From JAHEFU01 sp020440645 (GTDB lineage Bacteria > 4484-113 > JAFGCY01), in assembly GCA_020440645.1 (NCBI GenBank), contig JAGRNR010000012.1:5896-69895 (forward strand): a stretch of DNA of 64,000 bases, written 5' to 3'. The notes beneath the pieces were generated by a model that did not search any database, had not been told where the DNA came from, and saw only the letters and a program-made list of their open reading frames with translations. Position 1 is the first letter of the stretch. Every line of letters begins with the position of its first letter. Position numbers and translations under genes: made by a program. Positions 47,691-57,883 of the stretch are shown in pieces.

Positions 47691-50600
47691 CTAGAAGACG
47701 TATCCGGCCGTCAGGTCATACTCCAGGTCACCACCGTTGCTTACGATGATGTAGTAGGTCTTGCCGCTGATGACCGGGTAGCGGATCAGCTGCTCTCCGG
47801 TGACTGCGTTGCGCTTACCGCTGTTGACGGTGCTGGACCAGGAATCCTGCGCCAGCAACACCCGGAAACCGTCCGCCCAGTCCGCCGCGGGCTGGACCGT
47901 GATCTCGAACAGGCCGTCACTGCCCGCAGTGAACTTGTAGTAGTCGGAGCTGTCATTGCCCGGTCCGGCGTCGTTGTCATAATCCAGGCTGGCATGGAAC
48001 GAGGCCGGAACCATCAGCTCGTACGCCACGCTTGAGTTGTTGTTTGGCTCACCGAAGTCGTGGTCCACGTAGGTGGCGCTGAAGTCCTGCACCACATCCG
48101 CAGTTGTCAGGTTGATCGTTGTCTTGCCGGCTGGTGTGATGCTCTTGTTGGCGGCCTGCCATTCCACCTCGTAGCTGCCCGCCGGATACCAGCCAAGACT
48201 GTATGCACCAGCTGACACGGGACTGACGGCGATACCGGCGGTATGGTTGACAACATAGGTGTTGAATGCATTTTCACCGACCACCCCCGTGTCAACGCTG
48301 CCGCTGATCTTGTAGACCGGCGCGGTCGCCTCACGGATGCGCAGCCTGTATTCGCATTCGCCTTCGATCCTTGCGCTGACCCGGAACCTGTAGTCATCAG
48401 CATTCTCAGCCCTGATGTAGCAATGCAGGTCGCCCTGCTGCTCGCTGCTGTACACGCTGTTGTTGTTGGAAACGCGCGTGACCGTGAAATCAGTGTGGCA
48501 GTCCTGGTCGGACACTTCGAGGAATATCTCCAGCGCTTCCCCGTCCAGGCCGTTGATCTGGTAGTTGTCAGCGTTGTCGGTGTCGCTGCTGGCGGAGGCA
48601 TTCAGGTCAACGGGCAGCACAAGTTCCTTGCTTGTTCCGGTGCTGTAGTTCTCCTCATAATTGTCAAAGTCATAGCTGATCGCCGGGGCCAGGTTTATGT
48701 CACTGCCGCTGAATTCAACCCACTCATAGGCCGGATCAAACAGAAGTCCGTAGCGGCTGTAGCTGACCAATGCCCGTTCGCCATCCATGAAGAGGTAATC
48801 AAACTCACACAGTCCATTCCCAGCACTCTGATCCTCGGACCAGCTCTGGTCGGCGGTCAGCATGCTGGCAGATCCGTATTCGAGTGCTTCAGCATCGAGT
48901 GTCATCCCGACAGTCAGCATGCGGGGCTCGAACTCAACGACCTCCAGCTCGTACCGCATCACGGGGCCTTCCATGAACACACGCAGGAAGTAGGTCCCGG
49001 CGTCCAGCGGGTCGGTGCTGCGCTTATGCAGGATGAGATCTGAATAGTTATTGGTTGGCACATTGCCCTGGCTTTCGTCATACAGGTCGATGTATCCGGC
49101 GTCCGGATAGGAGCCTGGACCGTTTTCGGGGAAACGGACCCTGGCCATCAGGTGCTTGCCGCCCTGCACCTCGAACTTGTAGAAGTCGTAGGAATCCTCA
49201 TTCGTCAGGTCAAAGCCGCCGATCCAGCCCTCCAGCGGCTCCGCCATTGGCAGGCTGAGTACGCTTGCCTCGGCGAAGTCATTGTTGGGTTCCATATCGT
49301 CAATCGGAGCTGCCGCAGACACATTGAAGTCAAAGCCGCTCAGCGGCCCGCTGGAGAAGTCATGCTCCACGAAGGGCGGGTCAAATGTGTAGAGCGGACT
49401 GATTGGCGTGATGGTTGCCAGTACCGGCGGAATATGCTTATGCACCGCAGTCCCTGTGCCAAAGCTCGTGGCGTAACCCTTCACGTCGTCAAAAGAGATC
49501 TCCACCCGGGTCATGTAGAGTTCCTCATTCAGTCCGTCACCACCGTCATCGATGCTGCCGTCATCCCCGAGGTATACATTCATCAATTGTGTCTGGCCGG
49601 CGTGCAGGCTGAGGCTGTACTCACCTCCGCCGCCCTCGCATCCCAGCTCCACTACATAGTTGCCGGCGCGCGGGAAATAGTAGCCGAGCCAGTTGGCCCC
49701 ATATACGGAGGAAGTACAGGAAACGGTGTCCTGGAAACCATCCACATGCATGATCAGGCTGGGGAAGAGGATGCTGTCATCGCCTTCGTACTGGATGTAG
49801 TACCAGCCCTGGGCGGGAACCGGGAACTGGTAGAAGTCCTTCGGGTCGTCGAGGATGCTGAGCGTGGCAGTCGGCGGGGTGCCGCCGGTATCACTCGCAT
49901 TGTCATACAGGTTGTTCGGTTCATAGGGGTCGTCCCCGACCCAGCCGCTGACCTGCGGGTTGCCGCGCAGTTCCAGGCCCTCCACGTTGGCATCGGCGAC
50001 ATTGACCGTCACCATCGCCGGGCTGAACTGGTAGCCGTCCAACGCAACCATTACCGTCCAGTTGCCATTCGGGACTCCATGCAGGGTGAATCCACCGTTG
50101 GGTCCGGTCAGCACCGGTTCCGAATCAAGCAGGTTCGTGGTGATGAGCGCCATGCCGAGCGGCTGGTCCAGCATGTCCAGCACGACACCGCTCACGTCGT
50201 AGCGCTGCAGGTATTCGATCGACACATCATAGACACTGAAGGCCACGTCGCTGTCCGCCAGCACCGCTACATAGATGTAGCCTGCCGGGGAGCTGTGCTG
50301 CCCGGCGCTGCCGTTGAGCTGGAACAGGAATTCATCGCCTTCCGCAGCATGCCCGAGCCAGTCCCAGCGTCCGGTGGAATAGTCCGCAACAGCGATCCAG
50401 AAACTCGTGCCGGGGCCGCCATCGCCATAGTCAATCTGTACGCTGCCAACACTGTCCTGCGGTGTGCCGGCGAAGCGCCAGATCGCGTACTCGCTGGCCC
50501 CTGCCGGGGCAAACTCCGCATCCAGGCCAGCGGCCGCCACGTTAGCGGACGCCTCGTTGAATTCACTGCCTGACTGGGAAAGGCTGGACACCGCCGGCAC

Positions 50601-50783
50601 GCGCACCGGGTTGAATTCCCCCTCCGCCGGCAGGGTGGCATTGAAGAGCTCGGTGCCCGCTGCGTTGTCAAGCACGGCAGCCGGAACCAGCGCACTCTGT
50701 GCATGCAGGTTGGTGGCATCCCGTCCGCCGCAGGAAGCAAGCAAAAGCATTGCCAGCAGCATCACGATCATTCTCAGTTTCAT
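47691..50783 (-). CDS. Array lipoprotein C (paralog)
   Basis: A 1,030-residue lipoprotein, lipobox LASC followed by GG. The N-terminal unit has YAIWRFAGTPQDSVGSVQID and GSAGQHSSPAGYIYVAVLAD; the regulatory-like domain is DVSGVVLDMLDQPLGMALITTNLLDS. EPN motifs: DPYEPNNLY, DDMEPNNDF and DFGEPNNNS; the third unit is degenerate (DNYEENYST), the only member in which this motif is broken. Binding site GAGGAA. Upstream region differs from A and B, so its control may be separate. Confidence 0.75.
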   Translation of the reverse strand: MKLRMIVMLLAMLLLASCGGRDATNLHAQSALVPAAVLDNAAGTELFNATLPAEGEFNPVRVPAVSSLSQSGSEFNEASANVAAAGLDAEFAPAGASEYAIWRFAGTPQDSVGSVQIDYGDGGPGTSFWIAVADYSTGRWDWLGHAAEGDEFLFQLNGSAGQHSSPAGYIYVAVLADSDVAFSVYDVSIEYLQRYDVSGVVLDMLDQPLGMALITTNLLDSEPVLTGPNGGFTLHGVPNGNWTVMVALDGYQFSPAMVTVNVADANVEGLELRGNPQVSGWVGDDPYEPNNLYDNASDTGGTPPTATLSILDDPKDFYQFPVPAQGWYYIQYEGDDSILFPSLIMHVDGFQDTVSCTSSVYGANWLGYYFPRAGNYVVELGCEGGGGEYSLSLHAGQTQLMNVYLGDDGSIDDGGDGLNEELYMTRVEISFDDVKGYATSFGTGTAVHKHIPPVLATITPISPLYTFDPPFVEHDFSSGPLSGFDFNVSAAAPIDDMEPNNDFAEASVLSLPMAEPLEGWIGGFDLTNEDSYDFYKFEVQGGKHLMARVRFPENGPGSYPDAGYIDLYDESQGNVPTNNYSDLILHKRSTDPLDAGTYFLRVFMEGPVMRYELEVVEFEPRMLTVGMTLDAEALEYGSASMLTADQSWSEDQSAGNGLCEFDYLFMDGERALVSYSRYGLLFDPAYEWVEFSGSDINLAPAISYDFDNYEENYSTGTSKELVLPVDLNASASSDTDNADNYQINGLDGEALEIFLEVSDQDCHTDFTVTRVSNNNSVYSSEQQGDLHCYIRAENADDYRFRVSARIEGECEYRLRIREATAPVYKISGSVDTGVVGENAFNTYVVNHTAGIAVSPVSAGAYSLGWYPAGSYEVEWQAANKSITPAGKTTINLTTADVVQDFSATYVDHDFGEPNNNSSVAYELMVPASFHASLDYDNDAGPGNDSSDYYKFTAGSDGLFEITVQPAADWADGFRVLLAQDSWSSTVNSGKRNAVTGEQLIRYPVISGKTYYIIVSNGGDLEYDLTAGYVF

Positions 50784-50849
50784 CTTCTGTTCCTCAGAGT
50801 TCAGTTGTCAAACCGGTGCTGGTGCCGCAGTATGCACCATTTCACGCCT

Positions 50850-53800
50850 TTACAGGTAGTCAACCAGCAGCTGGTAGCGCAGGTCAACGAAGCCGTCCAC
50901 CTTTACGAAGTAGGTCTCGCCGGCCTTTACGTTCCAGCGCATGGTCTGCGAGCTGCCATCCGGGGAAAACTTGCCAATGTTGACCAGTGTCGAAATGTTG
51001 CCTTCGAACAGTGATATGTCGTATTCAGCAGGGCTGTTCTCCTGGTGCATGCTCTGCAGCTCGATGTGGCCATCCGTCGGGGCAATGAACTTGTAGTAAT
51101 CCGCCGTGTCCCGTCCGCCAGGCAGGTAGTCGTTGTCATAGTCGAGGTTGGCAGTCAGGTCTACGGGCAGTGTCAGCAGGGCAGCGCTTCCGGAGTTGTC
51201 ATTCGGTTCGTTGCTGTCCTTGTCACTGTATACGGCGCTGTAGTCCAGCACGGCATCCGCATTGCTGATGGCAATGGTTGTCTTGCCGGATGGCGTGATG
51301 TTCCGGTTGGAGATCTGCCACTGGATTTCATAGCTGCCGTTGGGATAGTAGCCCAGCAGGTAGCTCGAGCCCGTGGCCTCGCGATACTCACCTGTAGTAT
51401 GGTTCAGGATGTAGCCGCGCAGGTAGTTCTCCGACGGCTCGCCGTTATCCAGGCTGCCGCTGATGCTGTAGACATTGAAGCCGGCCTTGTTGATCTGCAG
51501 CGAGTAGTCCAGGTCCACTGCATTGGCAACACTGACCTCGACGATGTAGTCTCCCGGGTCCGGGGTGCGATAGTAGAAGCTGTGGTCACCCCGGCCGATA
51601 TGCTCGTAGATCACCTGCGAGCTGGGAGCCTTACTGAAGCGCAGGCGCACCAGGGCGTCGGGGCTGCTGCAGCCGAGCTGCACCACCAGTGATTCCGGCC
51701 CCTGCAGGCTGAACATGTAATAGTCATAATTGTCAGTTGAGGAGGAGCAGCTGGCCTCGACCTGGACCGGGAACTGCACTTCCGGCACATCGGCGAATAC
51801 GTCACTCGGCTCCAGCTTATCCGTGCTTGGCGTCGCCGTTGGCGTGAGCTGGATATCCTGTGTGCCGAATTCCACCCATTCATACTCCGGATCGAACTGC
51901 ATGCCATGCCGCTGGTGGTGTACGAGTACTCTCTCACCGGGGCGGAACTTATCCTCCACTTCCGCCAGGCCGGCAAAGCAGTATTCCAGATTCATGATGC
52001 TTGCATCCGCCGTGATGTAGCTGAATTTCACGTCTTCAAGCGGCACACCCTTGTACTCATAGTAGGCAGACAGCGAAAGTGGGTCGTACTCCTCGATCCA
52101 GATTTCGTAGGGCATCAGGTTGCCATCCATGTTGAGTGTCAGGAAGTACTCCTGAGCGGGCAGTGCCACCTGGCTGCGCCCGTCAATCTGGAAGATGCTG
52201 TCTGCCAGCAGGGTGTAATTGTTGCCCAGCGAATCACGTAGTTCCAGACCTCCACTGTCGATGAATCGCAGCGGTCCGTTCTGCGGGAAACGCACCTGCA
52301 CGAAGAGGTGCTTGTTGCCGGAACTCTCGAACCGGAAGACATCATACTCATCATTAGTGAGGGACTCGCCACCGATCCAGCCGGTGATCGGTGCTGACAG
52401 CGGCAGCACGAGCTGGGTGGCATTGCTGTTGTCATTGTTGGGTTCCATCGGGTCATCGGGAGCAACGGCGCTGACGTTGAAGTCCAGGTTGAACAGGTCC
52501 CCTGTGGAGAAATCATGCTGGGCCTGCGGGGGCTCAAAGCTGTAAAGCGGGTCCAGCGGCACGATCGTTGCCGGCAGTGGAGCAACGTACTGCATGCTGA
52601 CGTAACCGTTTCCTGAGCTGTACAGCGTACATGTCGCATCAGGCAAGCGCAGCTCAATTCGTGAGGACCGGAGTGATTCGAATATTCCGTCATCTCCATC
52701 CCCGGGATCGCCGGTATCCTCGATGTAGCAGCCGAAACCACTGGTCTGCCCCGGCTTGATGCTGAGGCTGTACTGTCCCGCTCCGGCTTCACAGCCCACA
52801 CTGACATAGTAAGTACCGGGCCGCTGGAAGTAATAGCCAACCCAGGTTGCACCACTCAGCACGGTGAAGTCACTTGCTACGCGATTGGCGCTTTCATCGT
52901 TCTGGAGCTTGATGTCCGGGAACAGGATGCTGTCATCGCCGATGAACTCGAGGTAATACCAGCCCTCCTGGGGGACTTCAAAGCTGTAGTAGTCCACCGG
53001 GTCATCCAGGATGCCGAGGCTGGCTCCGGTGAGCGGGCCACTGCCCATGTCCGAGGCGTTGGCAAAGAAGTCATTGGGTTCAAACTCGTCGCTGCCCACG
53101 AGCCCGCTCACACGGGGATTGCCCCGCAGCACCAGGCCGCTGGTATCTGCGTCAGCGACTGTGACATTCGTGGCCGCCGGGAAGAACTCATGCCCGGCAA
53201 GCGTTGCCATCACGGCCCAGTTGCCATTCGGGATGCCCGCCAGGCTGAAGCTGCCATCAGCGGCACTGAAGACCTGCTGGGGATCCGCCAGGTTGGTCGT
53301 CACCAGCACGCCCTCCAGCGGCCGGTCCTGCATGTCCAGCACGACACCACTTACGTTGTAGCGCTGCAGGTACTCAATGCTGACGCTGCCCACGCTCAGT
53401 GCCTTGTCCGTGTCGCTCAGGACCGCCACGTAGATGTAGCCGGCGGCTGAGCTGTGCTGGCCAGGGCTGCCCGCCAGGTCGGTCTCAAAACCGCTGCCGT
53501 CCTCCTTGCCTCCGCGCCAGTCCCAGCGGCCGCTGGAATAGTCGGCCACCGCGACCCAGTAGCGCGCACCGGCTTCTGCGCTGTCGATCGTGACACTGAC
53601 TGTGCCGATGCTGTCCTGCGGAGTGCCGAGGAAGCGCCAGATCGCATATTCACTGGTGCCGGCCAGCGGGTTGTAGTCGGCGGCAGTGGAACCGGCTGTG
53701 ACATTGCCGCTGGCTTCATTGAAGCTGGCTCCGGCGAGGCTCAGGCTTGAGACCGCCGGAACCCTGCTGTCTGGCTGGCCGTCATCAACCGGCAGGGCAG

Positions 53801-53951
53801 CCTGGAAGATCTCAGTGCCGGCGGATTGTGACTCGACCGCTACCGGAAGCAGCCTGGCTTCCACCGTGGGGCTGTCAGTTCCCTGGCCCGATCCCCCGCA
53901 TGCCGGCAGAATGCAGCAGGCAAGCAGCAAAGATGCAAGAGTTGTGCGCAT
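50850..53951 (-). CDS. Array lipoprotein D (paralog)
   Basis: A 1,033-residue lipoprotein, lipobox LPAC. N-terminal unit (YAIWRFLGTPQDSIGTVSVTI... YSSGRWDWRGGKEDGS), regulatory-like domain (NVSGVVLDMQDRPLEGVLVTTNLADPQ) and four units: DEFEPNDFF, DPMEPNNDN, DKLEPSDVF and DSNEPNDNS. The loop GDPGDGDDGIFESLRSS replaces the YEELYT form. TAGAAT at 54000-54005 in a TTCGCTAGAATG context matches the A/B promoter pattern. Confidence 0.75.
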   Translation of the reverse strand: MRTTLASLLLACCILPACGGSGQGTDSPTVEARLLPVAVESQSAGTEIFQAALPVDDGQPDSRVPAVSSLSLAGASFNEASGNVTAGSTAADYNPLAGTSEYAIWRFLGTPQDSIGTVSVTIDSAEAGARYWVAVADYSSGRWDWRGGKEDGSGFETDLAGSPGQHSSAAGYIYVAVLSDTDKALSVGSVSIEYLQRYNVSGVVLDMQDRPLEGVLVTTNLADPQQVFSAADGSFSLAGIPNGNWAVMATLAGHEFFPAATNVTVADADTSGLVLRGNPRVSGLVGSDEFEPNDFFANASDMGSGPLTGASLGILDDPVDYYSFEVPQEGWYYLEFIGDDSILFPDIKLQNDESANRVASDFTVLSGATWVGYYFQRPGTYYVSVGCEAGAGQYSLSIKPGQTSGFGCYIEDTGDPGDGDDGIFESLRSSRIELRLPDATCTLYSSGNGYVSMQYVAPLPATIVPLDPLYSFEPPQAQHDFSTGDLFNLDFNVSAVAPDDPMEPNNDNSNATQLVLPLSAPITGWIGGESLTNDEYDVFRFESSGNKHLFVQVRFPQNGPLRFIDSGGLELRDSLGNNYTLLADSIFQIDGRSQVALPAQEYFLTLNMDGNLMPYEIWIEEYDPLSLSAYYEYKGVPLEDVKFSYITADASIMNLEYCFAGLAEVEDKFRPGERVLVHHQRHGMQFDPEYEWVEFGTQDIQLTPTATPSTDKLEPSDVFADVPEVQFPVQVEASCSSSTDNYDYYMFSLQGPESLVVQLGCSSPDALVRLRFSKAPSSQVIYEHIGRGDHSFYYRTPDPGDYIVEVSVANAVDLDYSLQINKAGFNVYSISGSLDNGEPSENYLRGYILNHTTGEYREATGSSYLLGYYPNGSYEIQWQISNRNITPSGKTTIAISNADAVLDYSAVYSDKDSNEPNDNSGSAALLTLPVDLTANLDYDNDYLPGGRDTADYYKFIAPTDGHIELQSMHQENSPAEYDISLFEGNISTLVNIGKFSPDGSSQTMRWNVKAGETYFVKVDGFVDLRYQLLVDYL

Positions 53952-54031
53952 CCGAAGTACCTCTTAATTCATCTGTGTGTAGTTTGTCCAGGGAAGATCA
54001 TTCTAGCGAAAAACACGCCGGATTAACCCGC

Positions 54032-57000
54032 TCATGGCAGGAAGTCGCCGCTGACCACGTACCGCACATCCTCCGTTGACTGGATGTAGAGGTAGTAGGT
54101 CAGTCCGGACTTCACTTCATAGCCCAGCCGGCGGGATCCGTTCTGCGGGTTCAACCTGCCGAAGTTGACGATGTTGCCTATGTTTTCCTCGCTCAGTGAG
54201 ACCGGAAACACCTCCAGTCCCCCGAACAGCGGCACCACCGTGATCTGGAAGAAGCCGTTCTGGGCTGGCGTGAACCTGTAGTAGTCCCGGTTGTCGCGGC
54301 CTCCCACAAGCACGTCGTTGTCATAGTCCAGGCTGGCACTGAAGCTGAAGGGGATCGTCAGCACCGCACCGGTATTCGGCGAGTCATTCGGCTCCAGGTT
54401 GTCCTGGTCCACGTAAGTCGCAGTGAAGTCCTGCACCGCATCTGCACCGTTGATAGTGACGGTCACCGCGCCGGGCGGGGAGACGGTGTGGTTTGCGATG
54501 TACCAGCGGAGGTCGTAGTCACCGTCAGGGTAGGGGCCCAGTTGGTAGTTGCTCCCGCCGTTCGATTCATAGAGCTCGCCTGTGGTTTCGTTGACCAGCT
54601 GCGTACCGCTGTAGCTTTCAGTTACACTGCCGTGGTCCAGCGTTCCGGTGATGTAGTGGACGGGCACAGAAGTCTCTATCTTCAGGTTGTAGGAAGTCTC
54701 GCCAGTGTTGGCGAGGATGGCGAAGGTGTAATCATCATCGTCTGGCAGTTCGAACCAGAAGGTGGAGCTGCCGCGGGACTTGTGGGACCCAAGCTGTGCG
54801 CTGCCGGAGGTCTTCTCCACCCAGCACTCCAGTTCCACATCAGTTTCGTCCGGGGTCAGCGTGAGCATCACCGGCCCGGCGCTCATGCCCTGAACTCCGT
54901 AGTAATCAGCGTAGTCAGTCACGGCGCTGATATTGCCATTCACATCCACCGGAAAGCTGACGACGAAGGGGTCGCTTGCGAAGTCGTTCGGTTCCGTGGC
55001 ATCATCCGCCACGCTGATCGCCGGTTCGAGCAGGATGTCCGAGCCGTCGAACTGGACCCACTGCTCCGGCGGGTCAAAGCTCAGGCCGCGGTGCTTGTAG
55101 GAGACGTGCAGCAGCTCCCCGTCCATGAACGGGTCGGAGTCGAAATCCAGCCCGGGGCTGTAGTAGTTGGTCGCGTACCGGTACCCGGATGGCACGATCT
55201 CATAGGAAACCCTGCCATAGTCCAGCTCCTTGCCATCCAGTGTGAAGTATACGGACAGCTTTCGTCGCGGGAACTGCAAGACTTCCAGTTCATAGGGGGT
55301 CAGTTCCCCGCTCCAGTAGATGTACAGGTAATAGCTGCCTGCAGGCAGGGGCTGCAGGGTACGCAGTTCTGAATACTGGCCGTGGCTGTAATCAAGGCAG
55401 AACACCTGGCTGTCCATGTCGTCGAACAGGAACATGAAGGGGATCCCGCCTGCCTGGTTCTCCATTTCCGGCAGGTAGGCCCGCAGGGTCAGGTCCATCC
55501 CGTCTTGCACGTCAAAGCTGTAGAAGTCCTGCTCATCATTTAGGGTCAGGTCACGGCCGCCGATGTAGCCGGCATGCGGCTGAGCCATCGGCAATGTCAG
55601 CGGCACGGCGGACAGCTTGTCATTGTTCGGCTCGTCGCTGTCAACAACTGTTGCCGCACTGAAGTTGAAGTCGACGCCGGACAGGTCCCCTGATGCGAAG
55701 TCATGCTGGATTGCCAGTGGGTCAAATGTATAGCGCTCTGAGTGTGGGGTGATCGTCGCCTCAAGCGGGGGCATGAAGCGGTGGTCGAGGTATCCGCCTG
55801 AACTGGGGATCTCGCAGCTGGAATCCCCAAAATCAACCGTGACGGCGCAGTTGCGCATCTCCTCAGCCAGCCCGTCATCACCATCCCCCGGAAGGCCCGT
55901 GTCAATCAGCTGCATGTCCAGCGAATGGCAGCGGCCATCCAGCAGCTCCAGGCTGTAATGCCCGCCGCCACCCTCGCAGTAGACCTCGACGCGGTACTCG
56001 CCCGCCACCGGGAAGTAGTATCCGAGCCAGTTCGTGCCACGTACCACCTCATAGTCCCCGATGTAGTCGGAGAACAGGTCGGTCTGCAGGGAAAGGTGCG
56101 GGAACAGGATGCTGTTGTCAGCATTGAGCTGCAGGTAGTGCCAGCCTGCCGTTGCCACCGGGAATGTGTAGCAGTCGTACTCATCGTCAAGGGCGCTGAT
56201 CGTGGCATCCATCACCATCTCCGGGCCAAGTGGCTCTGCATTCTCCGCCCGGTCGTTGGGCTCGTACGAGTCGTCCGGGAAGCCGAAGCTGCGCGGGAAG
56301 CCCTGCAGCAGCAGACCGTTGACATCGCTGTCCGTGATGTCCACCATGGTCAGGTCCGGATCGAAGCCCCAGTTGCGCAGGGTTGCCATCACCGCCCAGC
56401 TGCCGGCCGGCAGGCCGTCAAGCCGGAAGCTGCCGTCCGCCGCGCTGAGCACCTGCTGCACATCTAGAAGGTTCGTTGACAGCAGCGCTCCCTCGATCGG
56501 GTTGCCGGACTTGTCCTGCACGAAGCCGCTCACGGAGTATCGCTGCAGGTACTGGACGCTAACGTTGGATACGCTCAACTGCGAGCCTGACTCCGCCAGC
56601 ACGGCAACATAGTTGTAGCCCGCCGGTGAGCTGTACTGGCCGTTGCCACTGCCGGGCACGGCATCGAAGTCCGAGCCGTCCGTCACATCCCCGAGCCAGC
56701 TCCAGCGCCCGCTTGAATAGTCAGCCAGCGCTGTCCAGTAGCGTGTGCCGGGCTGGGCAGACTCAACGGTGACACTCACCATCCCAAGCGCATCATCAGG
56801 CGTGCCGCTGAAGCGCCAGATCGCGTACTCGCTGCCTGCCGCTACGGCATAGTCCGCCAGTTCGCCATTCACGCTGACATTCGTGGAGGCTTCATTGAAG
56901 CCACTGCCCGGAAGCTGGATCGTCGCCAGCGCCACCACCCGGGAGGGGTTGAAATGCCCTTCATCCGGCAGTCCGGCCCTGAAGATCTCCGTACCAGGCA

Positions 57001-57115
57001 GCTGCTCGGAGGGGCTGGTGCTGATTGCAGTGCGCCCGGTCTGGGGTTTATCTGATCCACAACCTGCAAGCAGAAGGCCGGTTGCCACTAGAAGGAGGAT
57101 GAACTGACGGGTCAT
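54032..57115 (-). CDS. Array lipoprotein E (most divergent paralog)
   Basis: A 1,027-residue lipoprotein, lipobox LAGC. Same order: YAIWRFSGTPDDALGMVSVTV, SVSGFVQDKSGNPIEGALLSTNLLDVQ, and units DSYEPNDRA, DSDEPNNDK, DATEPNDFA and DNLEPNDSP. Loop GLPGDGDDGLAEEMRNC. The final part ends SGLTYYLYIQSTEDVRYVVSGDFLP, against SGQTYF..VSG in the others. TAAAAT (57152-57157) is the likely -10. Its position as the first transcribed member and its divergence suggest it is the oldest copy (inference). Confidence 0.75.
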   Translation of the reverse strand: MTRQFILLLVATGLLLAGCGSDKPQTGRTAISTSPSEQLPGTEIFRAGLPDEGHFNPSRVVALATIQLPGSGFNEASTNVSVNGELADYAVAAGSEYAIWRFSGTPDDALGMVSVTVESAQPGTRYWTALADYSSGRWSWLGDVTDGSDFDAVPGSGNGQYSSPAGYNYVAVLAESGSQLSVSNVSVQYLQRYSVSGFVQDKSGNPIEGALLSTNLLDVQQVLSAADGSFRLDGLPAGSWAVMATLRNWGFDPDLTMVDITDSDVNGLLLQGFPRSFGFPDDSYEPNDRAENAEPLGPEMVMDATISALDDEYDCYTFPVATAGWHYLQLNADNSILFPHLSLQTDLFSDYIGDYEVVRGTNWLGYYFPVAGEYRVEVYCEGGGGHYSLELLDGRCHSLDMQLIDTGLPGDGDDGLAEEMRNCAVTVDFGDSSCEIPSSGGYLDHRFMPPLEATITPHSERYTFDPLAIQHDFASGDLSGVDFNFSAATVVDSDEPNNDKLSAVPLTLPMAQPHAGYIGGRDLTLNDEQDFYSFDVQDGMDLTLRAYLPEMENQAGGIPFMFLFDDMDSQVFCLDYSHGQYSELRTLQPLPAGSYYLYIYWSGELTPYELEVLQFPRRKLSVYFTLDGKELDYGRVSYEIVPSGYRYATNYYSPGLDFDSDPFMDGELLHVSYKHRGLSFDPPEQWVQFDGSDILLEPAISVADDATEPNDFASDPFVVSFPVDVNGNISAVTDYADYYGVQGMSAGPVMLTLTPDETDVELECWVEKTSGSAQLGSHKSRGSSTFWFELPDDDDYTFAILANTGETSYNLKIETSVPVHYITGTLDHGSVTESYSGTQLVNETTGELYESNGGSNYQLGPYPDGDYDLRWYIANHTVSPPGAVTVTINGADAVQDFTATYVDQDNLEPNDSPNTGAVLTIPFSFSASLDYDNDVLVGGRDNRDYYRFTPAQNGFFQITVVPLFGGLEVFPVSLSEENIGNIVNFGRLNPQNGSRRLGYEVKSGLTYYLYIQSTEDVRYVVSGDFLP

Positions 57116-57181
57116 GCGTGTGCCTGCTTCGAACTGAAATAATGCAGGGAGATTTTACCGCCAGTTAACCATGCTTTCGCA

Positions 57182-57874
57182 TCAATTGCCGGTATCGGGG
57201 GTCTGCTGGGCCTGTTCCTGCTGCTCGGCGGCCTTCTGGCGCTCCTCGAGGAAGTCCGGATGCCGCTCCTCCCATTCTGCCAGGTAGTTGTACGCCGCCT
57301 CACCGGTCGGCTTGTGCTCAATCACGACATTTGCCGTCATGCTGGATTCGCTGGAATTGTCCTGGGTAAACACCAGCTGCAGGTTGTCCTCGCTGCCCCA
57401 GATCCACTGCGTACCGGGCAGGCGTTCCTCCACCGGCTCGCCGTACAGGTCCTCCAGGCGCTGGCGCCATTCATCGGCCTGTGGGGCGGAGATGCCCTCG
57501 ATGCGGTCCACGATGATGTACAGCTGGTCACGGTAGAAGGACAGGGTCAGTGTGCGGCGCGGCATGCCCTCATCCTCGCGCTCGAACTCGATCACATGCG
57601 TCTGCACATCGTCGTAGTCCTGCAGGCCGCGGAAGAAACCCTCGCCCCTGCCCTGCGGCGCGTTGTAGATCTGCGAGAGGTCCAGGGTGCTCATCCCGAG
57701 CTTCAGCCCGTCGTAATGCAGGAGCGCTCCCTCGGCCGGGATCACGTCCGCCGGCTGGAAGGCCGGGTTGGGCTTCGCGTTGCCAGTCTTGCTCTTCTCG
57801 CCTTCCTCGGGCTGGCGGCAGGCGGACAGTGTTGCCAGCATTGCCAGCATGCAGATCGTCAGCAGGATGCGCAT
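57182..57874 (-). CDS. Lipoprotein of unknown function
   Basis: A 230-residue lipoprotein (lipobox LSAC, then RQPEEGEKSK). Mature part: GLKLGMSTLDLSQIYNAPQGRGEG, RRTLTLSFYRDQLYIIVDRIEG, WRQRLEDLYGEPVEERLPGTQWIWGSEDNLQLVFTQ, then a Gln/Glu-rich tail (EERQKAAEQQEQAQQ). This strand-helix pattern resembles small BamE/SmpA-like outer-membrane lipoprotein folds (inference). Start at 57874 is favoured over 57880 because TAGAAT (57881-57886) would then lie six bases upstream, although that TAG is also the stop-codon context of the preceding gene. Confidence 0.6.
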   Translation of the reverse strand: MRILLTICMLAMLATLSACRQPEEGEKSKTGNAKPNPAFQPADVIPAEGALLHYDGLKLGMSTLDLSQIYNAPQGRGEGFFRGLQDYDDVQTHVIEFEREDEGMPRRTLTLSFYRDQLYIIVDRIEGISAPQADEWRQRLEDLYGEPVEERLPGTQWIWGSEDNLQLVFTQDNSSESSMTANVVIEHKPTGEAAYNYLAEWEERHPDFLEERQKAAEQQEQAQQTPDTGN

Positions 57875-57883
57875 CAGCATATT

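Noticed and set aside
49152..50573. 473-residue plus-strand frame opposite lipoprotein C
   Set aside because: The minus frame aligns with four paralogs of the same length; the plus frame is a shadow.
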